In this document: piece after piece, positions 4,763 through 11,214 of the stretch | Position numbering within the stretch: the stretch's first letter is position 1 | How the letters are laid out: each line of letters begins with the position of its first letter | Source: CAJYAN01 sp046484825 | GTDB lineage: Bacteria > Pseudomonadota > Gammaproteobacteria > UBA6429 > Thiohalophilaceae | Direction: 5' to 3' | DNA: 12,537 nt | Assembly: GCA_046484825.1 (NCBI GenBank) | Contig: JAWOIE010000115.1 | Coordinates: 1-12,537, forward strand | Made by a program: the position numbers and the translations under genes | Notes under the pieces: generated by a model | Databases searched by the model: none | Told to the model about the DNA's origin: nothing | What the model saw: the letters and a program-made list of their open reading frames with translations, nothing else

Positions 4763-7700
4763 ATGTCTGATCCTTATGTAATCAAAATGCCCCAGTTGTC
4801 CGATACCATGACCGAAGGTGTGGTGGTGAGCTGGGAAAAGAACCTTGGCGATAGAGTCGAGCGCGGTGACATTGTCGCGACCGTGGAGACCGACAAGGCC
4901 ATTATGGATGTCGAGGTCTTTCGCGAAGGCTGGCTCTCCGGTCCCCTGGCAGAAATCGATAGCGTCATTCCCGTGGGTGAACCCATGGCCTATCTGGTGG
5001 CCGACGCGGCCGATGTGCAGCACGCAGGCGCCGCCCCCGCCGCGCCTACGTCCGCCCCGGTCGAAGCCCCCGTCGAGGCGGCCGCCCCCGCGGCGGCGGT
5101 GGTCGATGAGGTCCCCGCCGACGCACACACGGTCAAGATGCCGCAATTGTCCGACACCATGACCGAGGGTGTTATGGTGAGCTGGGAAAAGAATATCGGC
5201 GACAAGGTCGAGCGTGGCGATGTCATTGCCCAGGTGGAGACCGACAAGGCCATTATGGATGTCGAGGTGTTTCGCGAAGGCTGGCTCTCCGGACCCATGG
5301 CGGAAATCGATAGTGTCATCCCCGTGGGTGAGGCCATTGCCTATCTCGTGGCCGACAGTAGTGCGGTCAGGGATAGCAAGAAAACCGTGATCGCCGCGGC
5401 CGCACCGGCGCCCGTGGAAAAGCCCAAATTCTCGCCGGCCGGCACGGCACAGGCCAAGACCCGCATCCCGGCTCAGCCCCATGGCGCCACCCCGGCGCCA
5501 CGGCCCACTGCTAAAAACGCCACGCCCTATGCGCGGCAGCTGGCGGGCGCGCATGGCATCGACCTCAACAGTATTCCCGGCAGTGGTCCCGGTGGGGCGA
5601 TCATCGCCGCCGACGTCCTCAACAGCAATGTGCAGAAGACCTCCACGCAGCGCATTTTTCAGGTCGCGGGCGCCGGTCGCGCCATGACTTCCATGGAAAA
5701 GGCCGTCTCGCACAACATGGAGTACTCCCTCTCCATGCCGTTGTTTCGTGTCACCGTACACATTGACCCCACGTCGCTGAAACAGGCCTCCAAGGCCAAG
5801 GGCTTTTCCCTGACGGTCACCCTGGCCAAGGCGGCGGCGCTGGCCATCGAAAAGCACCCGATCGTCAATGCCGTCTATCAGCACGAAGACCGCATTGTCG
5901 AACGCGAACAGATCGATATCGGCATCGCCGTCGAGACCGAGGGCATGGGCCTGGTGGTGCCCGTATTGCGTGATGTGGTCAACAACGACCTCAGCAGTCT
6001 GAGTGCCAACTGGAAAGACATGGTGGACCGCGCCCGCGCCCGCCGTCTGAAACCGGATGAGTACTCCAACCCGACCTTTACCATATCCAACATGGGCATG
6101 ATGGGAGTGAGTCAGTTCGACGCCATTCCCTCACCGGGGACCTCGGCGATCTTTGCCATCGCCACCGTTGGCCCCATGGGCATGCCGGTCACCATTACCG
6201 CGGACCATCGTATTGTGAACGGTGCCGACGCGGCCAAGTTTATGAATACCTTCAAGCAACTGGTGGAAACCCCCACCTGGCTGGATGCCGCGGCCACCCC
6301 GGCGGCGGGCCTGGCCCAGGGGGCCGCCTTTGCCATGCCCCAGGGGGACTGGGACTATGACGTCGTGGTCATTGGTGGTGGCCCCGGTGGTGAAGACGCC
6401 GCCCGCGACCTGAGTGAACACGGTTTTAAAGTGGCCATGGTTAACGACGCGCCCTTTCCCGGCGGCGAGTGCCTGTGGCGCGGTTGCATCCCGTCCAAGG
6501 CCTGGCGGGCGGCGGCGGATCGGATTCGCGACCGTGCCCACGATGGCATGATGGGCATCAAGGCCAACACCAAACCCGAGATCAACTGGAAAAAACTGGA
6601 ACAGCACCGTCGCGGTATTCTCGAAGAGCGCGGCAAGATGGCGCTCAACACCGACAAGGGTGTGAAGATCGACGTCATCCAGGGCTTCGCCAGTTTTGTC
6701 GACGACCACACCGTGTTCGTGGATCAGGGTGGCAATCAGAACGACCCACACAGCCGCGCACCACAGGGCAATGGTAAAAAAGGTAAAAAGATTTCTTTCG
6801 GCGCCGCGATTATTGCTACCGGCGCACCGCCGTTTGTACCACCGATCCCCGGTGCCCGTGAAGGCGTCGAGGCCGGTGGCGTCCTGACCTCGGATACCGT
6901 CTGGGGTCTGAGCGCGATTCCCAAGCGCCTTGGCGTCATCGGTGGCGGCGCCATCGGTGTCGAGATGGCGCAGATCTTCCAGGACTTCGGCAGCAAGGTA
7001 CAACTGTTCGAAGGCCAGGAGCGTATCCTCGCCGAGGTGGAGCCCGAGGTGGCCAAGCAGTTGACCGCGATTTTGAATGATGACCCGCGCCTGACCATTG
7101 AGACCTTGGCCAAAATCAAGGAGATCAAGGGCACGCCGGGCAAGATGAAAGTCGTCTACGACGATGCCGAAGGCAAGCTACGTACCTACAGCTGTGACTA
7201 CGTCATTATGGCCACCGGCAAGCGCCCGGTGCTGGAACCGCTCAATCTGGCCAGCACGGGTGTACAGGCGGAAAAGGGTGTCATCCTGGCGGACAATCGT
7301 TGCCGCACCAGCGTGCCACATATCTTTGCCGTGGGCGATGTCATTGGCGGCCTGATGCTGGCGCACACCGCCGGTCAGCAGGGCCGTGTCGCCGCCATGA
7401 CCATTGCCGGCGAGGACATGGTCTACGACCAGGACAAGGACTCCGGGGTGATCTTTACCCGTCCCGAGGCCGCCTTTGTGGGGCTTTCCATGGACCAGGC
7501 CAAGGCCCGGGGTATCGATGCCGCCGAGGTCAAGGTGCCCATGAGTGTCGACGCCAAGGCCATGATTACCGGGGAAACTCAGGGACTTATCAAGATCGTC
7601 GCGGATAAGGCCAGTCATCGGGTCGTCGGGGTGCACTTCCTCGCCGACCACGCCGATACGTTGATCGGTGAGGCGGTGATGATGGTCTCCGGCAATATGA

Positions 7701-7822
7701 CCCTGGAACAGGTCGGGCAGGCCATACACCCGCACCCGACCCAGACCGAGCTGTTCGGCGAACTGGCGCGCCGGCTGTCGTCGCGTTTAAAACGCTCCGC
7801 GCGGCGCAAAAAACCGCAATAG
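4763..7822 (+). CDS. Fused pyruvate dehydrogenase E2 (acetyltransferase) and E3 (dihydrolipoamide dehydrogenase)
   Basis: One 1019-residue chain carries two enzymes of the PDH complex. In order: lipoyl domain 1 (about 4-81, lipoyl-lysine K45 in ETDKA), an Ala/Pro linker, lipoyl domain 2 (about 122-198, K162), a second linker, the peripheral-subunit-binding domain (about 253-290), and the E2 catalytic domain (about 300-507, active-site His482 in DHRIVNG). A short Ala/Gly linker (508-529) leads to a complete E3. E3 shows FAD motif GGGPGG (538-543), redox disulfide C570-LWRG-C575, NAD motif GGGAIG (727-732), the second FAD motif AVGD (D859), and catalytic His991/Glu996 in HPHPTQTE. E3 ends in a basic tail. 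E2 passes acetyl groups to CoA and E3 reoxidises dihydrolipoyl groups with NAD+. The ATG has AGGA 9 bases upstream. The frame is unbroken through the junction. Asn486 replaces the usual Asp of the E2 motif. It is the last gene of the operon, followed by a terminator. Confidence 0.95.
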   Translation: MSDPYVIKMPQLSDTMTEGVVVSWEKNLGDRVERGDIVATVETDKAIMDVEVFREGWLSGPLAEIDSVIPVGEPMAYLVADAADVQHAGAAPAAPTSAPVEAPVEAAAPAAAVVDEVPADAHTVKMPQLSDTMTEGVMVSWEKNIGDKVERGDVIAQVETDKAIMDVEVFREGWLSGPMAEIDSVIPVGEAIAYLVADSSAVRDSKKTVIAAAAPAPVEKPKFSPAGTAQAKTRIPAQPHGATPAPRPTAKNATPYARQLAGAHGIDLNSIPGSGPGGAIIAADVLNSNVQKTSTQRIFQVAGAGRAMTSMEKAVSHNMEYSLSMPLFRVTVHIDPTSLKQASKAKGFSLTVTLAKAAALAIEKHPIVNAVYQHEDRIVEREQIDIGIAVETEGMGLVVPVLRDVVNNDLSSLSANWKDMVDRARARRLKPDEYSNPTFTISNMGMMGVSQFDAIPSPGTSAIFAIATVGPMGMPVTITADHRIVNGADAAKFMNTFKQLVETPTWLDAAATPAAGLAQGAAFAMPQGDWDYDVVVIGGGPGGEDAARDLSEHGFKVAMVNDAPFPGGECLWRGCIPSKAWRAAADRIRDRAHDGMMGIKANTKPEINWKKLEQHRRGILEERGKMALNTDKGVKIDVIQGFASFVDDHTVFVDQGGNQNDPHSRAPQGNGKKGKKISFGAAIIATGAPPFVPPIPGAREGVEAGGVLTSDTVWGLSAIPKRLGVIGGGAIGVEMAQIFQDFGSKVQLFEGQERILAEVEPEVAKQLTAILNDDPRLTIETLAKIKEIKGTPGKMKVVYDDAEGKLRTYSCDYVIMATGKRPVLEPLNLASTGVQAEKGVILADNRCRTSVPHIFAVGDVIGGLMLAHTAGQQGRVAAMTIAGEDMVYDQDKDSGVIFTRPEAAFVGLSMDQAKARGIDAAEVKVPMSVDAKAMITGETQGLIKIVADKASHRVVGVHFLADHADTLIGEAVMMVSGNMTLEQVGQAIHPHPTQTELFGELARRLSSRLKRSARRKKPQ
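4778..5005 (+). repeat. Direct repeat, copy 1 (lipoyl domain 1)
   Basis: This segment encodes residues 6-81 of the E2-E3 protein. It matches the segment at 5129-5356 at 65 of 76 residues by my count, with long stretches of identical DNA around the lipoylation site. Offset between copies is 351 bases (117 codons). Confidence 0.9.
5129..5356 (+). repeat. Direct repeat, copy 2 (lipoyl domain 2)
   Basis: This segment encodes residues 123-198 and is the second copy of the lipoyl-domain repeat. The differences from copy 1 are mostly conservative (Leu/Ile, Arg/Lys, Val/Ile, Leu/Met), as expected for a recent tandem duplication or ongoing gene conversion. Confidence 0.9.
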
Positions 7823-7845
7823 CCGGGTCCTCCGGTATCGACAAG

Positions 7846-7870
7846 AGGGGCGCAGCAGCGCCCCTTTTTT
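7846..7870 (+). terminator. Intrinsic terminator of the pdh operon
   Basis: A perfect 8-bp stem, AGGGGCGC (7846-7853) and GCGCCCCT (7858-7865), encloses an AGCA tetraloop and runs into a six-T tract (7865-7870). It lies 24 bases after the E2-E3 stop codon and 33 bases before the next ATG, so it most likely ends the pdh transcript. Confidence 0.93.
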
Positions 7871-7902
7871 GTGGTTGGAACGAAAATTGCTTTTTTCCCG
7901 CT

Positions 7903-9231
7903 ATGAAAAATAATGTCCTGCTCGTACTGCTTTTTGGCAGCCTGTCGCTGTGGCCGGTCCTGCTCCAGGCCGCGCCGCCGCGCTATGAAAACTGGGGCGA
8001 CTGGCAGAACAGGGATATGGCCCGCACCAGTGCCCAGACCGCGCCGTCCATGGTTGTGGCCGACAGTGGTGACAGCAGCGTCAAGCCATCTTCGGAGGCC
8101 CCCGCCCAGGCCACAGCGAAACCCGCCGCGCAGGTGCAAAAGCCCCGCGACGAAAGCCCTGCCGCTGAGCCAGCCAGGCCTGGCAGCCGCAGCGCCACGG
8201 CGGGTAGCGAGGAGGGCACCGCCCTCGGCCCCCCCACCAAAGGCCGGCGCATGCCCACCGCCAGCCAGGACGATCGCCAGACACCACCACCGAGCGCGAA
8301 GGTGATTGTCACCCAGGAGCGGCAGACCGAGCCGCCGCCCCCCGTCATGGACGAAAAACTCAGCTGGTGGGAGCGCATGCGGCGTCAGCGTCAGGGTATC
8401 CCCCTGAAACCGGTGATTGTGCCCGACAGCCACGTCTACACCGTGCGCTTGCAGGATGGCCGCTGGGACGTTGCCGCGACGCGTCTGGAGTGCAGGCTGA
8501 CGCAGCGGGTACCACGCCTGGGTGATGTCATGTTCCGGCAAAAGGTCGCCACTGAGCTTGAATTTGTCCTGCAACTGAATCGGCGTTACGAGGAGATCCA
8601 TCAGGCGAGTTTCGAATCACAGCCTACCCTCTGGGGGCACCAGAGCCACCAGCGGGACATGCCGCTCACGGCCAGCATGCAGCAGTCGAGCATGACTGTG
8701 CCGCAAGAGGGGGCCGTGGCACTGATCAATGAATTACTGGCCGGCATGGCGCCGCGCCTGACCTATCGCATGGGTAGTGATGAGCGCAGTGATGAGGTCG
8801 TGGTCACCCTGTCGGCGCGGACCTTTGTGGACAAGCTGGAGGAGTTCCAGCGCTGCATCGGCAATCTGTTGCCGTTCGATTTTGAAGAGGTCAAGGCCTC
8901 CATTGTCTATTTTAACTTTGACAGCGACACACTCACCGACGAGGCGCAACAGGCCCTGGAACGGGTGGTGGAGTATGTGCGCCAGGATCAAGGCGTCAAA
9001 AGTATCGTCATCGAGGGGCATACCGACAGCAAGGGCAAGCGCCGCTACAATCAGCGTCTGGCCGGTCAGCGCGCCGCAGCGGTGGAAAAATTCTTTCTTG
9101 ACCGTGGGGTCACGAAGTCGCGGCTGGTGCTGCGCGCCGAGGCCTATGGCGCTAAAAAGCCGGCCGCGAGCAATAAATCCGCCGAGGGTCGGGCGCAGAA
9201 CCGGCGCGTCCACGTCAGTTTGTTCAAATAG
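7903..9231 (+). CDS. MotY-like OmpA-family peptidoglycan-binding protein
   Basis: The 442-residue protein starts with a signal peptide (hydrophobic core about 5-20, likely cleavage after A23 in LLQA). A low-complexity Pro/Ala/Ser/Gln region follows (about 35-150). The middle domain has the segment LECRLTQRVPRLGDVMF (195-211) and RCIGNLLPFDFEEVK (317-331), matching my memory of MotY, the Vibrio-type T-ring protein that anchors the stator of the sodium-driven flagellar motor. The two cysteines, C197 and C318, match the MotY disulfide pair. The C-terminal OmpA domain (333-442) has FNFDSD, GHTDSKG with D375, R390 and NRRVHVSL, which bind peptidoglycan. The signal peptide supports the ATG at 7903, although no strong ribosome site precedes it. 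The linker makes it much longer than typical MotY (about 290 residues). No other flagellar genes are nearby. A generic OmpA/Pal-like protein is the fallback call. Confidence 0.75.
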   Translation: MKNNVLLVLLFGSLSLWPVLLQAAPPRYENWGDWQNRDMARTSAQTAPSMVVADSGDSSVKPSSEAPAQATAKPAAQVQKPRDESPAAEPARPGSRSATAGSEEGTALGPPTKGRRMPTASQDDRQTPPPSAKVIVTQERQTEPPPPVMDEKLSWWERMRRQRQGIPLKPVIVPDSHVYTVRLQDGRWDVAATRLECRLTQRVPRLGDVMFRQKVATELEFVLQLNRRYEEIHQASFESQPTLWGHQSHQRDMPLTASMQQSSMTVPQEGAVALINELLAGMAPRLTYRMGSDERSDEVVVTLSARTFVDKLEEFQRCIGNLLPFDFEEVKASIVYFNFDSDTLTDEAQQALERVVEYVRQDQGVKSIVIEGHTDSKGKRRYNQRLAGQRAAAVEKFFLDRGVTKSRLVLRAEAYGAKKPAASNKSAEGRAQNRRVHVSLFK

Positions 9232-9269
9232 GTCCGTCACGGGCATCGTCTGCCCCGTCGCACTTGAGG

Positions 9270-9275
9270 TATAAT
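9270..9275 (+). promoter_or_regulatory. Candidate -10 box upstream of argG
   Basis: A perfect TATAAT lies 38 bases after the MotY-like gene and about 60 bases before the argG ATG. No convincing -35 hexamer is present 16-18 bases upstream. If used, transcription would start near 9282, just before the hairpin at 9289-9311. Confidence 0.45.
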
Positions 9276-9288
9276 TGCCCCATTCAGG

Positions 9289-9311
9289 AGCGCCCGATCG
9301 GGGCGCTTTTT
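9289..9311 (+). terminator. Terminator-type hairpin between the MotY-like gene and argG
   Basis: AGCGCCC (9289-9295) and GGGCGCT (9301-9307) form a perfect 7-bp stem with a 5-base loop, followed by a five-T tract (9307-9311). It probably ends the MotY-like transcript. Because a perfect -10 box lies directly upstream, it could also act as an attenuator in the argG leader. Confidence 0.75.
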
Positions 9312-9334
9312 CTTGGCACTTCAGGAGCAACAAC

Positions 9335-10555
9335 ATGGGCGATATCAAGAAAGTCGTACTGGCCTATTCCGGCGGGCTGGACACCTCCATCATTCTCAAG
9401 TGGCTGGAGGATGTCTATGGCTGTGAGGTCGTCACCTTTACCGCCGACATTGGCCAGGGTGAAGAAGTCGAGCCAGCCCGCGCCAAGGCGCAGGCCATGG
9501 GCGTCAAGGAGATCTTCATTGAAGACCTGCGTGAGGAATACGCCCGTGACTACGTCTTTCCCATGTTTCGGGCCAATACGATTTATGAAGGCGAGTACCT
9601 GCTCGGTACCTCGATTGCCCGGCCGCTGATCGCCAAACGCCTGGTGGAGATCGCAAAAGAAACCGGCGCCGATGCCATTTCCCACGGCGCCACCGGCAAG
9701 GGCAATGACCAGGTACGCTTCGAGCTGGGCGCCTATGCCCTGATGCCCGATGTCAAGGTCATCGCCCCCTGGCGCGAGTGGGAGCTGAACTCTCGGGAAA
9801 AACTCATGGCCTATGCCGAGGAACACAACATCCCCGTGGATTTTAAAAAGAAGGGCAAGAAGTCACCGTATTCCATGGACGCCAACCTGCTGCATATCTC
9901 CTATGAAGGCGGCATTCTCGAAGACCCCTGGGCCGAGCCCGAAGAAGACATGTGGCGCTGGTCCGTGTCACCGGAACAGGCCCCCGACCAGCCCACCTAT
10001 GTGGAGCTGACCTACCGCCAGGGTGACATCTGCGCCATTGACGGCCAGGCCATGAGCCCGGCTCAGGTCATGGAATATCTGAATAAAGTCGGCGGCGACA
10101 ATGGCATTGGCCGTGATGATATTGTCGAGAACCGCTATGTGGGTATGAAGTCACGCGGTTGCTATGAAACCCCCGCAGGCACCATTATGCTCAAGGCCCA
10201 TCGTGCCATGGAGTCATTGACGCTGGACCGTGAAGTCATGCACCTCAAGGATGAGCTCATGCCGCGTTATGCCAAGCTGATCTATAACGGTTACTGGTGG
10301 TCACCGGAGCGTGAAATGCTGCAGAAAATGATCGACGCCTCCCAGGCCACGGTCAATGGTGTAGTGCGCATGAAACTATACAAGGGCAATGTCTACGTGG
10401 CCGGGCGCCAGTCGGAGACGGACTCACTGTTCGATGCTAACATCGCCACCTTTGAAGACGATGCCGGCGCCTATAACCAGAAAGATGCCGAAGGCTTTAT
10501 CAAGCTCAATGCCCTGCGCTTGCGGATTCAGGCAAAGAAAAAAAAACAGGCTTAA
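9335..10555 (+). CDS. argG: Argininosuccinate synthase
   Basis: ArgG joins citrulline and aspartate using ATP to make argininosuccinate, the penultimate step of arginine synthesis, in the cytoplasm. The 406-residue length fits the common bacterial type of about 400 residues. The N-type ATP-pyrophosphatase loop AYSGGLDTS is at residues 10-18, followed by the GATGKGNDQVRFE segment and the APWREW motif. The C-terminal part shows the normal NRYVGMKSRG and YETPAGT segments. An upstream in-frame ATG at 9275 would add 20 residues encoded across a terminator hairpin. I chose the ATG at 9335 because CAGGAGC precedes it and MGDIKKVVLAYSGG is the usual start. It appears to be a single-gene transcript, bounded by hairpins on both sides. 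No other arginine genes are in the window. Confidence 0.97.
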   Translation: MGDIKKVVLAYSGGLDTSIILKWLEDVYGCEVVTFTADIGQGEEVEPARAKAQAMGVKEIFIEDLREEYARDYVFPMFRANTIYEGEYLLGTSIARPLIAKRLVEIAKETGADAISHGATGKGNDQVRFELGAYALMPDVKVIAPWREWELNSREKLMAYAEEHNIPVDFKKKGKKSPYSMDANLLHISYEGGILEDPWAEPEEDMWRWSVSPEQAPDQPTYVELTYRQGDICAIDGQAMSPAQVMEYLNKVGGDNGIGRDDIVENRYVGMKSRGCYETPAGTIMLKAHRAMESLTLDREVMHLKDELMPRYAKLIYNGYWWSPEREMLQKMIDASQATVNGVVRMKLYKGNVYVAGRQSETDSLFDANIATFEDDAGAYNQKDAEGFIKLNALRLRIQAKKKKQA

Positions 10556-10579
10556 GTTCTGCTTGAAGCATAAAGAGAG

Positions 10580-10606
10580 GCCCGCCTTTATGGCGGGCTT
10601 TTTCTT
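10580..10606 (+). terminator. Intrinsic terminator of argG
   Basis: GCCCGCC (10580-10586) and GGCGGGC (10592-10598) form a perfect 7-bp GC stem with a TTTAT loop and a TTTTTCTTT tract. It begins 24 bases after the argG stop and reaches the stop codon of the convergent DUF486 gene. On the minus strand the T-run is weaker, so it may be only partly bidirectional. Confidence 0.92.
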
Positions 10607-10965
10607 TAGGAAGTTTCAATACTCCCGCGAAAAATAAAATACACCGCCCCGAGCAGACACAGGCCGGCCAGGACAAAGTTGAGCCCGATCTTTTCCTTCA
10701 TATAAAAAATGGCAAAGGGGATAAAGACCGTAAGGGTGATGACTTCCTGGATAATCTTCAGTTGACCCAGAGTCAGCACCTGATAGCCGACGCGGTTGGC
10801 CGGGACCTGGAGCAGATACTCGAACAGGGCAATCCCCCAGCTGAGCAGGGCGGCCAGCAGCCAGGGCTTGTCGTTCATGTTTTTCAGGTGGCCGTACCAG
10901 GCCAGGGTCATGAAGATATTGCTCAGGGTCAGGCCACCAACAAAGAGCAGGATATTAGTGTGCAT
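10606..10965 (-). CDS. DUF486 (DMT-like) small membrane protein
   Basis: This is a 119-residue inner-membrane protein with four predicted helices. Motifs recalled for the DUF486 family are visible: NIFMTLAWYGHLK near the N-terminus, WGIALFEYLLQVPANR in the middle, GQLKIIQEVITL, and FIPFAIFYMKEK before the last helix. The family is related by fold to small drug/metabolite transporters, but no substrate is established. The frame is open to 11061 with ATGs at 11061, 10995 and 10965. I chose 10965 because it gives the usual family length of about 115-120 residues and has a modest GGGAA site about 8 bases upstream. The longer forms would add an Arg-rich stretch unlike the family. It is convergent with argG and divergent from bioA. 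The 249 bases between it and bioA hold no gene or clear promoter. Confidence 0.85.
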   Translation of the reverse strand: MHTNILLFVGGLTLSNIFMTLAWYGHLKNMNDKPWLLAALLSWGIALFEYLLQVPANRVGYQVLTLGQLKIIQEVITLTVFIPFAIFYMKEKIGLNFVLAGLCLLGAVYFIFRGSIETS

Positions 10966-11214
10966 GGCGTGTATTCCCGCAAAGGTGAGGGACATGTATT
11001 TGCCGGCAGGCCGGCGCCGTCGCTGTGTTGCCCAGTTCTGCGCGTGCCATAGCACCTCCATAGTAAATCGCTGTTTCGGCTCAGGCGGAATTTATCCCTG
11101 AGGGGAGTACCGTGACAAGGAAAATCGTGCCCACTCCGGCACCACCGCTTCCCTCCAGCCCGCTTAGCCTTTAACCTAGAAGCCTGTAAGCCACCCTGCC
11201 GGAACCCCAGGACC

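Noticed and set aside
4760..5884. 374-residue open frame on the minus strand opposite the lipoyl domains
   Set aside because: It lies wholly antisense to a gene with clear domains, is His/Gly/Arg-rich, and has internal repeats that only mirror the lipoyl repeat. It is a frame shadow of GC-rich coding DNA.
6290..6360. E2-E3 junction as an assembly or frameshift artefact
   Set aside because: The linker is in frame with no stop, Ala/Pro/Gly-rich like the other linkers of the protein, and flanked by complete domains on both sides. An artefact is not excluded but nothing in the sequence suggests one.
6131..7003. 290-residue minus-strand frame opposite E3
   Set aside because: The E3 cofactor motifs on the plus strand prove the coding strand; the antisense frame is a shadow.
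7615..8601. 328-residue minus-strand frame spanning the pdh terminator
   Set aside because: It crosses the end of the E2-E3 gene, a strong terminator and the start of the signal-peptide gene, and shows no domain.
9275..9334. Longer argG start at 9275
   Set aside because: The added 20 residues are encoded across a terminator-type hairpin and do not resemble ArgG; the ATG at 9335 has a proper ribosome site and the family N-terminus.
11062..11214. Possible BirA operator upstream of bioA (CTGTAAGCC resembles a TTGTAAACC half-site)
   Set aside because: The inverted partner half-site at the expected spacing is absent, and one imperfect half-site is likely chance.
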